Positions 1 through 8,319 of a DNA stretch of 64,000 nucleotides are shown in pieces; positions within the stretch are counted from its first letter, which is position 1, and each line of letters opens with the position of its first letter. The DNA lies in assembly GCA_000434675.1 (NCBI GenBank), contig HF988637.1:40105-104104 (forward strand), written 5' to 3'. Below the pieces are notes generated by a model, which worked only from the letters and a program-made list of their open reading frames with translations, was not told the DNA's origin and ran no database searches. Both the position numbers and the translations under genes were made by a program. This DNA comes from Faecalibacterium sp. CAG:1138. Lineage in GTDB: Bacteria; Bacillota; Clostridia; Christensenellales; CAG-917.

Positions 1-35
1 ATAGCATACATTGAAAACAAAAACAAGCGAATTTC

Positions 36-72
36 AAAAAAAATGTCCCCTCCACTATATATAGTGGAAGGA
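36..72 (-). terminator. Candidate intrinsic terminator of queT
   Basis: An 18-base perfect palindrome (TCCACTATATATAGTGGA, 51-68) lies just past the queT stop. Read on the minus strand, the stem can be lengthened by wobble pairs and is followed after about five bases by a run of eight T. The short gap before the T run and the AT-rich centre make this a moderate call; the palindrome could instead be an operator for a gene to the left of the window. Confidence 0.4.
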
Positions 73-105
73 AGGAAATCGGCCACAACTGCACACAATA
101 TATCG

Positions 106-564
106 TCATTTAAGACGTTTTTCGAGAGCAATGACCAACGGCTCGCCGAGAGCGTAAAGTATGACGCTTTCCGAGGCAAGAATACTTAAAAAATTGATTA
201 TCCACATTTCGTCCGAACCCATAAAATGCCACATCGTCGGAAGGACGACGGCGTTAAGAAGAACGGGCGGAAGCGGCGCGAGCCAGCGGTTTTTGATTTT
301 TGAGGTTATAAGCGCCGCAACGAGCGTCGTCAAGGTGCCGAAAACCACGTCGTAGATGCCGAAAGCGGAGAACGCGTTCGTCAGCAGGCAGCCGAGCGTG
401 ACGCCCCATATAGCTTCGGGCATAAAAAAAGGAAGCAGCGTCAACGCTTCTGCAACACGGAACTGAACCGGTCCGTAGGTTATGACGGGTACGGCCGCCG
501 ACAGCGCAAAATACAGCGCCGCAATGACCGCGCCCCTCGTGAGACGCAATGTGCTTTTTTTCAT
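106..564 (-). CDS. queT: QueT-family preQ1/queuosine precursor transporter
   Basis: Small integral membrane protein of 152 residues, thought to import a queuosine precursor (preQ1 or relative) used for tRNA wobble-base modification. The family signature is visible as AALYFALSAAVPVITYGPVQ near the N-terminus, followed by FRVAEALTLLPFF and a PPVLLNAVVLP segment, with about five hydrophobic helices. The start at 564 (MKKSTLRL) is chosen over an upstream in-frame ATG because a GGAG lies about nine bases before it. That GGAG is embedded in a preQ1-I riboswitch, which independently supports the function. The gene stands alone on the minus strand with its own promoter. Confidence 0.9.
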   Translation of the reverse strand: MKKSTLRLTRGAVIAALYFALSAAVPVITYGPVQFRVAEALTLLPFFMPEAIWGVTLGCLLTNAFSAFGIYDVVFGTLTTLVAALITSKIKNRWLAPLPPVLLNAVVLPTMWHFMGSDEMWIINFLSILASESVILYALGEPLVIALEKRLK

Positions 565-573
565 AAAAACTAT

Positions 574-611
574 CTCCGGTATTTTTTTGATGGGTAGCCG
601 AATGAACCATC
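574..611 (-). promoter_or_regulatory. preQ1-I riboswitch controlling queT
   Basis: On the minus strand the leader starts GATGG (611-607), has a TTCATT loop, then CGGCTAC, closes with CCATC (593-589), and continues with an A-rich stretch and CCGGAG (579-574). GATGG/CCATC form the hairpin stem. CGG in the loop can pair with CCG in the tail to give the H-type pseudoknot. The order of elements matches preQ1-I aptamers, including the CTAC segment and the A-rich tail. The tail pairing covers the Shine-Dalgarno GGAG, so translational OFF control on ligand binding is expected. The downstream gene is a queuosine precursor transporter, as expected for this class. Confidence 0.85.
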
Positions 612-617
612 GCATAA

Positions 618-646
618 AATATAACACAATTATTAACAAATTTCAA
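618..646 (-). promoter_or_regulatory. Sigma-A-type promoter for queT
   Basis: On the minus strand TTGAAA (646-641) and TATATT (623-618) are separated by exactly 17 bases. The predicted start point about seven bases downstream coincides with the first base of the preQ1 aptamer. Confidence 0.75.
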
Positions 647-675
647 CCGATTTGACGTCGGCAAAAGGAGGCAAA

Positions 676-1155
676 ATGATAAATTTTAACGATATGGACA
701 AATGTATGACTTCGGGGCTTAACTTCGGCAGTTTCGTTACCTCGGGCAAAAAACCAAACGTCATGACGGCGTCGTGGGGCTTTTTCGGCGTTATGTGGCA
801 TAAAAAAATCGTCATCGTGCCGATAAGAGAATCACGCTTTACAAAGTCGTTCGTGGACGAAACGGGAGAGTTTACGCTCAGCATTCCGACAGAAGGCGAC
901 ATGAAGGAAGCGCTTCATATCTGCGGAACCAAATCCGGCCGCGACACCGACAAAATAAGCGAGGCGCACCTCGATATGATCAAGGCCAAAAACGTCGATA
1001 CCTACGTCGTGGGCGGGTGCGGAAAATATTTTGAGTGCAAAGTCATTCAGAAGGTGGAAATGCCGCACGAGCTGCCGGACGACATCCGCGCGCGTTGCTA
1101 CAAGACTCCCGATTATCACACATACTATTTCGGCGAAGTGGTTGCCGAATACTAA
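676..1155 (+). CDS. Flavin reductase / flavoredoxin-like protein (FMN-binding split barrel)
   Basis: A 159-residue protein resembling the flavin reductase-like FMN-binding split-barrel family (flavoredoxin group). The pattern MTASWGFFGVMWHKKIVIVP followed by RESRFTKSFVDETGEFTLSIP is typical of these flavoproteins, in which the flavin sits at a dimer interface. The physiological electron donor and acceptor cannot be told from sequence. The start at 676 has an AAAGGAGG five bases upstream; a TTG at 652 in the same frame lacks a comparable site. The gene is single and ends in a strong terminator shared with the convergent neighbour. Confidence 0.8.
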   Translation: MINFNDMDKCMTSGLNFGSFVTSGKKPNVMTASWGFFGVMWHKKIVIVPIRESRFTKSFVDETGEFTLSIPTEGDMKEALHICGTKSGRDTDKISEAHLDMIKAKNVDTYVVGGCGKYFECKVIQKVEMPHELPDDIRARCYKTPDYHTYYFGEVVAEY

Positions 1156-1182
1156 AAAAAGAGGCGGAAGCCTCTTTTTCGT
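1156..1182. terminator. Bidirectional intrinsic terminator
   Basis: GAGGC-GGAA-GCCTC hairpin (1161-1174) flanked by seven A on the left and five T on the right. It can terminate both the flavoprotein gene and the convergent minus-strand gene. Confidence 0.85.
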
Positions 1183-1185
1183 TTG

Positions 1186-1443
1186 TCAGTCCTTGACCAG
1201 TTCCACAAGCATATAGTCGAAGTGCACTTCTTCCATAAAGTCGCGCGGAAGATATTTTGTCAGGTTGAAAGAATTGAAATGCTTGAAATGGCTGCTGTGC
1301 GGCACGGGCGTGCCGACGTCAAGATCCATGCAGATTTTGTGCAGAGTTTCCTCGTAATACTCCCTGTTCAGAAATTTTTTAAGGGGAAGAATTCTGCTTT
1401 CGGTTACGACGTTGTCTTTTACCAGTTTTACCCAAATTTTCAT
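1186..1443 (-). CDS. Small conserved hypothetical protein
   Basis: An 85-residue soluble protein beginning MKIWVKLVKDNVV; no catalytic motif or membrane segment is visible. It resembles short uncharacterised proteins seen in Clostridia with a Lys-rich beta start and a DFMEEVHFDY segment near the C-terminus. It has a GGAAGGTGA ribosome binding site and a well-formed promoter. Function is unknown. Confidence 0.75.
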   Translation of the reverse strand: MKIWVKLVKDNVVTESRILPLKKFLNREYYEETLHKICMDLDVGTPVPHSSHFKHFNSFNLTKYLPRDFMEEVHFDYMLVELVKD

Positions 1444-1472
1444 TTTGTCACCTTCCGTGTTTTTGCGTTTTT

Positions 1473-1501
1473 ACCATAGCACAATCTTCGGGGTTTGTCA
1501 A
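1473..1501 (-). promoter_or_regulatory. Sigma-A-type promoter for the small hypothetical gene
   Basis: On the minus strand a consensus TTGACA (1501-1496) and TATGGT (1478-1473) are separated by 17 bases, about 30 bases before the start codon. Confidence 0.7.
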
Positions 1502-1559
1502 CGACGCCAAGGTATAAATTGCTATCGTATGCAAAAACTACCTGAAATCGGAGGTGCTT

Positions 1560-2090
1560 ATGAAAAGCGGAATCGTAAGACGTATTGACGAACTGGGGAG
1601 AGTGGTCATACCCAAAGAAATAAGGAAAACCATGCGCATCAGAGAAGGCGAGGAACTGGAAATTTTTGTGGACGACGACAAAAATCTGGTGCTTAAAAAA
1701 TATTCGCCGTTTGCGGGACTTAAGGAAATTTCCGAAGCGTTCATTTCGGCAGTTCAGAAAACGACCGACTCAGAGGCCGTGGTTTTTGACACGCAAAAGG
1801 TGGTGGCGGCAACGGAAAAATATCGCTCTGCGCTTTTGGGGAAAGAAGTTTCGGACGAGCTTCAGAAAATTATTTCCGACCGAAAAAAGGTGGTGCTGAG
1901 AGGTTCGTCGTGCGTTTTTGTGGCGGACGAAAATTTTGAGGCGACCGAACAGATAATCTGCCCGATAAACTCGATGGGAGAACTGTTGGGCGGCGTTATG
2001 TTCTTCAGAACGGACGGAATTCTGGGCGGCTTGGACGTCAAGCTTTGCGATTTCACGGCGGACTTTTTCAGATGTATAAACGTTCAGTAA
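1560..2090 (+). CDS. spoVT: Stage V sporulation regulator SpoVT
   Basis: AbrB-type DNA-binding regulator of forespore (sigma-G) genes. The N-terminal swapped-hairpin domain is clear: GIVRRIDELGRVVIPKEIRK, then RIREGEELEIFVDDD and KYSPF (residues 1-52). The rest is a GAF-like sensor domain ending near residue 175, the family's usual length of about 178. The start at 1560 is set by GGAGG five bases upstream; an in-frame GTG at 1554 overlaps that site. The downstream genes (SpoVB-like flippase and MazG fusion) reproduce the Bacillus spoVT-yabM-yabN order. A sigma-G promoter is expected, but I could not place one with confidence. Confidence 0.95.
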   Translation: MKSGIVRRIDELGRVVIPKEIRKTMRIREGEELEIFVDDDKNLVLKKYSPFAGLKEISEAFISAVQKTTDSEAVVFDTQKVVAATEKYRSALLGKEVSDELQKIISDRKKVVLRGSSCVFVADENFEATEQIICPINSMGELLGGVMFFRTDGILGGLDVKLCDFTADFFRCINVQ

Positions 2091-3646
2091 AAAAATCGGT
2101 TATGGGCGGCGCGGCCTATTTGGCGGCGGCTCTCGGGGCGGCGAAAGTCGTGAGCGCGGTGTTCAGGCTGGCTCTTACAAACGTTCTGGGAGCGGAAGGG
2201 TTGGGGCTTTACCAACTGGCGTTCCCCGTTTATTCGTTGCTCGTAACCGTTACGGCGACGTGTATGTCGGTTGCGGTGTCGAGGCTGGTGGCGGAAAAGG
2301 CGGCGTCGGGCGGGATAGGAAGAGAATATCTTTTGCCCGGCATCGTGCTTGCCGCGCTGCCAAGCGTTTTGCTCGGTGCGGCGGTGCTGCTGTTTTCCGA
2401 TAAAATTGCGGCCGTTCAGGGCAATTCGGCCGTGAAAACGGGATATTTTGCGATAATCCCCGCAGTGATTTTCGTTGCCGCGGGCAGCGTTTTTAAGGGT
2501 TGGTTTCAGGGAAGATTCAATCTTGTTCCGACGGCTTTTTCGGGAGTGTTTTCGCAGGCGGTGAAGCTTGTGGCGGGACTTGGCCTTGCCGTTTACCTCA
2601 AAAAGTACGGAACGGCAGGCGCCGTTTTCGGCGCGCTTACGGGCGTGGCGATTTCGGAAGCCGCAGGCTGCGTTTATCTCGCGTTCCGTTATTTTAAGGA
2701 AACAAAATGCTTGCCTGAACTTGACAGAAAAACTTGTGCAAAAGACGTTTACAAAGAACTTTTCAAAACGGTGGTTCCGATTATGCTCGGAAGCGTCATA
2801 TTGCCGATTTCCGGGTTTATCGACACATTTTTGGTTGTTAACGTGTTAAAAGCGCAGGGTTTGACGACGGAAATTGCCACTTCGGAATACGGATTGATGT
2901 CGGGCGCGGTGTCGAGTCTGGTGGGGCTTCCGGTGGCGCTTGCCGTCGCGTTTTCGGTGGCGGTGGTGCCGGCAGTTGCGGCGTCGGGGGCAGAAAGGAA
3001 TCTCGACGCCGTTATATCAAAATGCAAAACCTCCGTTAAGCTTGCCTACCTTGTGGGCGTGCCGGCCACGGCTTTGTTTTTCGCGCTTTCGGGGAACATC
3101 ATCGCGCTGTTTTATCCGAACCTTTCCGCGGAGGAATCGGGCCTTGCTGTAAGGCTTTTGACGGTGGCGTGTTTTTCGGCCACGCCGCTGACGCTGCTGC
3201 AAATTTACAATTCCATTTTGCAGGCGCTCGGGCGCACTCTTGACTCGGTGTGGAATATGGTTTTTGCCGTGGCTTTGAAAATTATGCTGTCCGTCGCGCT
3301 TATATATACGTCGGGAATAATAGGCTTTGCGGTGGCAAGTCTGGCGTTTTCGGCGGTTGCCGCGGGGCTTGGCAGGTGGCGAATAAGAAAACTTTTGGGA
3401 AACGGCGTAAAACTTTTGAAAAATGCGTACGAAATCGTGCTGAGTGGTGTTATAATAGGCGTAGCGGCATATTTCGTGCAAAAGGCGTTTCAGCGGCCGA
3501 TTCTTTCGGTGGCGTTTGCGGCGGTTGCCGCAGGGGCGCTTTACGTCGTTTGCGTCTTTGCATTCAAAGTGCTTGACGAAGAGGAAATGTCGTCGTTGCC
3601 GCTATTTGGAAAACGATCGAAAAAAATTGGAGAGGAAGACTTATGA
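2072..3646 (+). CDS. SpoVB/MurJ-type polysaccharide flippase (YabM-like)
   Basis: A 524-residue polytopic membrane protein of the MOP superfamily (MurJ/SpoVB/PST branch), with roughly 14 hydrophobic helices. It begins with the typical GGAAYLAAALGAAKVVSAVF segment followed by NVLGAEGLGLYQLAFPVYSL. The family flips lipid-linked glycans across the membrane, and sporulation members act in spore cortex or coat assembly. The start overlaps the end of spoVT by 19 bases, suggesting coupling; an earlier in-frame TTG at 2045 is less likely. The 3' end overlaps mazG by four bases (ATGA). Whether the substrate is lipid II cannot be told. Confidence 0.85.
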   Translation: MYKRSVKKSVMGGAAYLAAALGAAKVVSAVFRLALTNVLGAEGLGLYQLAFPVYSLLVTVTATCMSVAVSRLVAEKAASGGIGREYLLPGIVLAALPSVLLGAAVLLFSDKIAAVQGNSAVKTGYFAIIPAVIFVAAGSVFKGWFQGRFNLVPTAFSGVFSQAVKLVAGLGLAVYLKKYGTAGAVFGALTGVAISEAAGCVYLAFRYFKETKCLPELDRKTCAKDVYKELFKTVVPIMLGSVILPISGFIDTFLVVNVLKAQGLTTEIATSEYGLMSGAVSSLVGLPVALAVAFSVAVVPAVAASGAERNLDAVISKCKTSVKLAYLVGVPATALFFALSGNIIALFYPNLSAEESGLAVRLLTVACFSATPLTLLQIYNSILQALGRTLDSVWNMVFAVALKIMLSVALIYTSGIIGFAVASLAFSAVAAGLGRWRIRKLLGNGVKLLKNAYEIVLSGVIIGVAAYFVQKAFQRPILSVAFAAVAAGALYVVCVFAFKVLDEEEMSSLPLFGKRSKKIGEEDL

Positions 3647-5058
3647 TAACCGTAGTTGGACTTGGAATTTTGGAAAATCAGATTACGCTGGAGGGCGCGG
3701 AAGCCGTGAAGGCCGCGGACAAGGTTTTCGTTAAAACCGCGTTGACGCCTACCTATAAATATTTTGAAAACAACGGAGTTGCGGCGGAAAGTTTCGACGG
3801 CGTTTTTGAAACGGCCGAAAACTTTGACGAGCTGGACGAGAAAATCATCGAAAGGCTTATTAAAGAGGGTGAAAGCAAAAACGTTGCTTTCTGCGTGAAC
3901 GGCGACGGCGCGTCGGACGGGACGGCGGCGAAGCTTTTAGAAAGACGAGAAGGCGTCAGGCTGGTGCCCGGGATTTCCGTTGCGGCGGTGGCAAGAGCGT
4001 TTGCGCCGTCCACTTCGGGGGCGGAGTATGCCGCTTCTGACGTTGTGGCGAAATCCGATTTTTCGACAGACAAACGTGTCCCTTTGACAATCAGGGAAAT
4101 CGACGACAAGTTTATGGCGAGCGAAGTGAAAGAAAAGCTTGCCGACTGTTACGGCTACGGCGAAACCTGCTACATACTTAAAACGAAAAACGGAAAAATC
4201 GTTTCCGAAAAAATCACGGTTGACGACATAGACAAGGGCGACGGGTTCGACTGTTCGACCGCCGTTATTCTGCCGCCTACCGACCTTTTGAAAAGCGAAA
4301 GATACGGCTTTTACGATTTGCTTCAGATTATGGACAGACTGCTTGCCGAAGACGGTTGCCCGTGGGATCGGGCGCAAACGCATAAGAGCATAAGGAAAAG
4401 TCTGATCGAGGAAGCGTACGAGCTTTGCGACGCAATTTCCGAGGACGATCTGGAAAATATGGTAGAGGAGACCGGCGACGTTATGTTGCAGGCGGTTTTC
4501 CACGGAAAGCTTGGGGAAAAGGACGGAGAGTTCGACGTTGCCGACACCATCACGGGGCTTTGCAAAAAACTGATTTCCCGTCATACGCACGTTTTCGGCG
4601 ACGTGAAGGTTTCGACGGGGGAAGAGGCCTTGAAAGTCTGGGAACAGAACAAGGCCGTCGAAAAGAAAACGGAAACCGCATCTCAAAAAATCGACAAAAT
4701 CGCAAAGAGTCTGCCGAGCTTAAGTTACGCCGAAAAAGTGTTGAAATACGCCGCAAAGGACGGCTTCGAGTGGACGCAGGACGACAGCTACTACGACAAG
4801 GTGGCAGAGGAGCTTAACGAGCTCAGAACCGCTTCTCCGGAAGACGCCGAAATGGAAGCGGGGGATTTGCTGCTGTCGGTGCTGAATCCGTTGAGGCATC
4901 TGCACATCAATCCCGAAGTTGCCTTGAGAGTTGCGACTCAAAAATTTATAAATCGTTTCAAGCACGTGCAGGCGGCCATGACGCGCGACGGACTTAAAAT
5001 CGACGATCCCGAGGTCTTTGACAGATACTGGGACGAAGCAAAAAAGGTTTACAGATGA
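3643..5058 (+). CDS. mazG: Tetrapyrrole methylase / MazG nucleotide pyrophosphohydrolase fusion (YabN-like)
   Basis: A 471-residue two-part enzyme. Residues 1 to about 215 are a SAM-dependent tetrapyrrole (corrin/porphyrin) methylase-like domain (VVGLGILENQITLEGAEAV start, FCVNGDGASDGTAAKLL core). Residues from about 225 carry two MazG repeats. The first has the GCPWDRAQTHKSIRKSLIEE signature and ExxE/ExxD metal ligands (EEAYEL, EETGDVM). The second has VAEELNELR and EAGDLLLSVLN. MazG hydrolyses NTPs to NMP plus pyrophosphate. The gene overlaps its neighbours on both sides by ATGA. Confidence 0.9.
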   Translation: MITVVGLGILENQITLEGAEAVKAADKVFVKTALTPTYKYFENNGVAAESFDGVFETAENFDELDEKIIERLIKEGESKNVAFCVNGDGASDGTAAKLLERREGVRLVPGISVAAVARAFAPSTSGAEYAASDVVAKSDFSTDKRVPLTIREIDDKFMASEVKEKLADCYGYGETCYILKTKNGKIVSEKITVDDIDKGDGFDCSTAVILPPTDLLKSERYGFYDLLQIMDRLLAEDGCPWDRAQTHKSIRKSLIEEAYELCDAISEDDLENMVEETGDVMLQAVFHGKLGEKDGEFDVADTITGLCKKLISRHTHVFGDVKVSTGEEALKVWEQNKAVEKKTETASQKIDKIAKSLPSLSYAEKVLKYAAKDGFEWTQDDSYYDKVAEELNELRTASPEDAEMEAGDLLLSVLNPLRHLHINPEVALRVATQKFINRFKHVQAAMTRDGLKIDDPEVFDRYWDEAKKVYR

Positions 5059-5999
5059 AAATAGGCGACGTACAACTTGAAAACAATCTTCTTCTGGCGC
5101 CGCTTGCAGGGTTCACGGACGTCGGGTTCAGAAGGCTTGCCGCTTCTTTCGGCGCAGGACTAACGTGCACGGAAATGGTCAGCGCGAAGGGCTTGGTGAA
5201 AAATCCGAAGGCCGCAAAACCGCTTTTGGCCGTGTCGGAAGAAGAAAAAACGGTGGCGGTTCAGATATTCGGCGCAGAGCCTGAGTATATGTATCGAGCG
5301 GCAAAGCACGAGTTTTTGGAAAGATTTGACGTTATAGACATAAACGCGGGTTGCCCGGTGGCAAAAGTGGTCGGAAACGGCGAGGGCAGCGCGCTGCTCA
5401 AGGATCCGATAAGGCTGTCGGAAGTCGTGGCCGCAACGGTTGAGGGCGCGGGGAAAAGGCCCGTTACCGTAAAGATGCGCCTGGGCTTTTCAGGCGGTGA
5501 TTTTTGCGCGGACAAAAACGCGGAAATTGTCGAAAAAGCGGGAGCAAAGGCCGTAACCGTGCACGGAAGAACGAGGAGCCAGTTTTATTCGGGCGAGGCG
5601 AATTACGAGCTTATCGCCGAAGTGAAAAAGGCGGTGAATATCCCCGTCGTCGCTAACGGCGACGTAACGGACAAAAAAAGCCTCAAAAGGTGTCTGGAGA
5701 TAACGGGCGCGGACGCCGTGGCGATAGGGAGAGGCGCGCTCGGCAGGCCGTGGATATTTGCAGAACTTATGGATAAAGAGCCGATTTTCGACCTTGAAAC
5801 CCTTATTTTGCAACATATCGAGGATTTGAGAAGCATTTACGGCGACTATGTTGCCGCAAACGAAATGAAGAAACACGTCTGCTGTTACCTTAAGGGAAGA
5901 CGAGGCGTGTCCGCCCTCAAGAACAAGTTTATGACGCTTAAAAACGTTGAGGAAGAAATAGAAGCGGTGAAGGCCGTTTTCGGGGAGGGAGCTTTATGA
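5055..5999 (+). CDS. dusB: tRNA-dihydrouridine synthase (DusB-like)
   Basis: A 314-residue FMN-dependent TIM-barrel enzyme that reduces uridine to dihydrouridine in the tRNA D-loop. The start LLAPLAGFTDVGFRRLAASF and the active-site segment DINAGCPVAKVVGNGEGSAL are visible, the cysteine of NAGCP being the catalytic acid. VKMRLGF, TVHGRTRSQFYSGEAN and PVVANGDV follow in the canonical order, then AIGRGALGRPWIF. Length and motifs fit the DusB group. ATGA overlap with mazG and a four-base overlap with trmL place it in one operon. Confidence 0.88.
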   Translation: MKIGDVQLENNLLLAPLAGFTDVGFRRLAASFGAGLTCTEMVSAKGLVKNPKAAKPLLAVSEEEKTVAVQIFGAEPEYMYRAAKHEFLERFDVIDINAGCPVAKVVGNGEGSALLKDPIRLSEVVAATVEGAGKRPVTVKMRLGFSGGDFCADKNAEIVEKAGAKAVTVHGRTRSQFYSGEANYELIAEVKKAVNIPVVANGDVTDKKSLKRCLEITGADAVAIGRGALGRPWIFAELMDKEPIFDLETLILQHIEDLRSIYGDYVAANEMKKHVCCYLKGRRGVSALKNKFMTLKNVEEEIEAVKAVFGEGAL

Positions 6000-6475
6000 A
6001 CGTGGTTTTGTTTGAACCCGAAATACCGCAAAATACCGGAAACATCGTCAGAACCTGCGCGGCGACGGGCACGAGATTGCACCTTATAAAACCGCTTGGG
6101 TTCGAGCTGTCGGACAAGTATCTTAAGCGCGCGGGGCTGGACTATTGGGCGGACTGCGACATAAAGATTTACGAAAATTTCGACGAATTCAAAACGCAAA
6201 ATCCGGGACGGTATTTTTACGCCAGCACGAAGTCGCAAAAGCGTTACGACGCGGTGAAATTCGAGCCGTCCGACTACGTGATTTTCGGGCCGGAAACGCG
6301 CGGACTTCCCGAGGAAATGCTGCACGGAAGCTACGACAGGTGCATAAGAATTCCGATGATCGGAAGCACCAGAAGCCTGAATTTGTCCAACAGCGTGGCC
6401 ATAATTTTGTACGAGGCTTTGCGCCAGCAAAATTTTGACGGACTTAACGAAATCGGTCATCTGACGAAATATTGA
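5996..6475 (+). CDS. trmL: tRNA (cytidine/uridine-34-2'-O)-methyltransferase TrmL
   Basis: A 159-residue SPOUT-class enzyme that methylates the wobble ribose of tRNA-Leu. The pattern VVLFEPEIPQNTGNIVRTCA opens the protein; FGPETRGLPEE and MIGSTRSLNLSNSVAIILYE form the knotted SAM site. It is full length for the family. It is the last gene of the spoVT operon and is followed by a strong terminator. Confidence 0.92.
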   Translation: MNVVLFEPEIPQNTGNIVRTCAATGTRLHLIKPLGFELSDKYLKRAGLDYWADCDIKIYENFDEFKTQNPGRYFYASTKSQKRYDAVKFEPSDYVIFGPETRGLPEEMLHGSYDRCIRIPMIGSTRSLNLSNSVAIILYEALRQQNFDGLNEIGHLTKY

Positions 6476-6479
6476 CGTA

Positions 6480-6503
6480 AGCCGCCTTTCGGGGCGGTTT
6501 TTG
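6480..6503 (+). terminator. Intrinsic terminator after trmL
   Basis: CCGCC-TTTCG-GGGCGG hairpin (6482-6498) followed by five T. Confidence 0.85.
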
Positions 6504-6527
6504 TGTGCGAAAAATGCGGTGGAATTG

Positions 6528-6556
6528 TTGCATAATTTAAGTATATATGATATAAT
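6528..6556 (+). promoter_or_regulatory. Sigma-A promoter of the glycolytic operon
   Basis: TTGCAT (6528-6533) and a perfect TATAAT (6551-6556), separated by 17 bases, about 40 bases before the pgk start. Confidence 0.85.
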
Positions 6557-6597
6557 AGCTGACAGATTAAAAAGAATATCAATAAGGAGATATTTTT

Positions 6598-7914
6598 ATG
6601 AATAAAAAAACAATCAGAGACGTTGACGTCAAAGGCAAAAGATGCTTGGTCAGGTGCGACTTTAACGTGCCTATGAAAGACGGCGTTATCACCGATGAAA
6701 ACCGCATCAACGGCGCGCTTCCTACCATCAAATATTTGATCGAACACGGCGCGAAAGTTATTCTTTGCTCCCACATGGGCAAACCTCACAACGTTTTGTC
6801 GGAAGGCTGGGGCCTGAACAAAAAAGAAAAAGCAAAGCTCGAAGCTATGCCTGAGGGCGAAAGAGAAGCCGCAAAAGCGGATATGATGAAAAAAGCGGCG
6901 AAGGATCGCGAAAAATATTCCCTCCGTCCGGTTGCTGAAAAACTGTCGGAAAAACTGGGACAGGAAGTTAAGATGAGCGACGATTTCGTCGGCCCTTGCA
7001 GCGATAAACTGGTGGAAAACATCAAGGACGGCGAAGTGATTTTGCTTGAAAACACCCGTTTCGACAAAGGCGAAGAGAAGAGGGACGAAGCGCTTTGCAA
7101 GAAGCTTGCTTCCTACTGCGATATCTACGTCAACGACGCGTTCGGCACCGCTCACAGAAGCCACGCCACCACTGCGGCTATCGCCGAATACGGTTTCGTC
7201 AAAACCGCCGTTTGCGGATTTTTGATCGAAAAAGAACTGTCGGTTATGGCAGACACGCTGGAACATCCGGTTCGTCCGTTCGTGGCAATCCTCGGCGGCG
7301 CGAAAGTTGCCGACAAGCTTAACGTTATCGACAACCTGCTCACCAAGTGCGACACCCTTATCATCGGCGGCGGCATGAGCTATACGTTCGCAAAAGCGCA
7401 GGGCTACGAAATCGGCCTGTCCCTTTGCGACGACAGCAAAATCGACTACTGCAAAGAAATGCTTAAAAAAGCAAAGGATCTCGGCAAAAAACTGCTGCTT
7501 CCGGTTGACGCCGTTTGCACAAAGGTTTTCCCTGATCCTATCGACGCCGAAATCGAAACCACAACCGTGGATATCGACAAAATCCCTGCGGACATGATGG
7601 GTATGGACATCGGCCCGAAGACCGCAAAACTTTACGCGGACGAAATCAAGAGCGCAAAATCCGTTATCTGGAACGGACCTATGGGCGTTTTTGAAAATCC
7701 TATCCTTGCAAAGGGAACGATTGCCGTTGCCAAAGCGCTTGCGGAAGCTACGGACGCAACCACCATCATCGGCGGCGGCGACAGCGCGGCGGCGGCCTTG
7801 CAGCTCGGATTTGCCGACAAGATGACTCACATCTCCACCGGCGGCGGAGCAAGCCTCGAGCTGTTCGAGGGCAAGGTTCTGCCGGGCATCGCGTGCCTTA
7901 ACGACAAGGACTAA
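6598..7914 (+). CDS. pgk: Phosphoglycerate kinase
   Basis: Glycolytic enzyme transferring phosphate from 1,3-bisphosphoglycerate to ADP. Clear motifs: [53 protein letters not shown] and [11 protein letters not shown] near the C-terminus. At 438 residues it is about 40 longer than most bacterial PGKs. The extra length is a Lys/Glu/Ala-rich stretch at roughly residues 62-100, between SHMGKP and [11 protein letters not shown]. The start has AAGGAGAT upstream. First gene of the pgk - Sm-like - tpiA - gpmI run; no gap gene lies upstream. Confidence 0.97.
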   Translation: MNKKTIRDVDVKGKRCLVRCDFNVPMKDGVITDENRINGALPTIKYLIEHGAKVILCSHMGKPHNVLSEGWGLNKKEKAKLEAMPEGEREAAKADMMKKAAKDREKYSLRPVAEKLSEKLGQEVKMSDDFVGPCSDKLVENIKDGEVILLENTRFDKGEEKRDEALCKKLASYCDIYVNDAFGTAHRSHATTAAIAEYGFVKTAVCGFLIEKELSVMADTLEHPVRPFVAILGGAKVADKLNVIDNLLTKCDTLIIGGGMSYTFAKAQGYEIGLSLCDDSKIDYCKEMLKKAKDLGKKLLLPVDAVCTKVFPDPIDAEIETTTVDIDKIPADMMGMDIGPKTAKLYADEIKSAKSVIWNGPMGVFENPILAKGTIAVAKALAEATDATTIIGGGDSAAAALQLGFADKMTHISTGGGASLELFEGKVLPGIACLNDKD

Positions 7915-7918
7915 GACC

Positions 7919-8263
7919 ATGGCTATGTCTAACGACAGCGCTTCGGCCGGCGCCGCGTTGTTTGCGGCCACGAACATGTCGATGTTTGCCATGATAGAGG
8001 CGAACCGAGCGGCTCAAAGGCAGCAAACGATTATGGCCGTTATTAATAATAAGGAGTACGTTATGGACAACAAATTGCTTCAACAGCTTAAAGACGAAGG
8101 TATCGAAATTACCGTTACCGTTATGGACAATTTCGGAATCAAAGGCCGCATCGCCGATTTCGACGACTGCTTCATTCGTCTCGAATCCGATCAAAGAAAC
8201 TTCAAGAAAAAAGTTCAGCTTCTTAACCGTCTTTTCATCACCAAAATCGTGGTAAAAGAATAA
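7919..8263 (+). CDS. Sm/Hfq-like small protein within the glycolytic operon
   Basis: A 114-residue reading frame whose C-terminal 66 residues look like an Hfq/Sm fold. The segment LLQQLKDEGIEITVTVMDNF then GIKGRIADFDDCFIRLES mirrors the Hfq Sm1 pattern (LNxLRxE...V..LxNGxxLxGxVxxFDxF). RLFITKIVV sits where Hfq has YKHAIST. The Sm2 residues are not classical, so RNA binding is inferred. Two starts are possible: ATG at 7919 with AAGGA eight bases upstream, and ATG at 8063 with AAGGAG six bases upstream, which yields an Hfq-sized protein. Codon use between them is host-like, so the longer form is given here. Confidence 0.65.
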   Translation: MAMSNDSASAGAALFAATNMSMFAMIEANRAAQRQQTIMAVINNKEYVMDNKLLQQLKDEGIEITVTVMDNFGIKGRIADFDDCFIRLESDQRNFKKKVQLLNRLFITKIVVKE

Positions 8264-8319
8264 AAAATTTAAAATTCTCGCCTTAGGGCGTTACAAAAAT
8301 AATAAAAGAGGTATTAAAA

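Noticed and set aside
7919..8062. Separate small gene upstream of the Hfq-like domain
   Set aside because: It is in frame with the downstream domain and has no stop, so it is treated as an alternative N-terminal extension.
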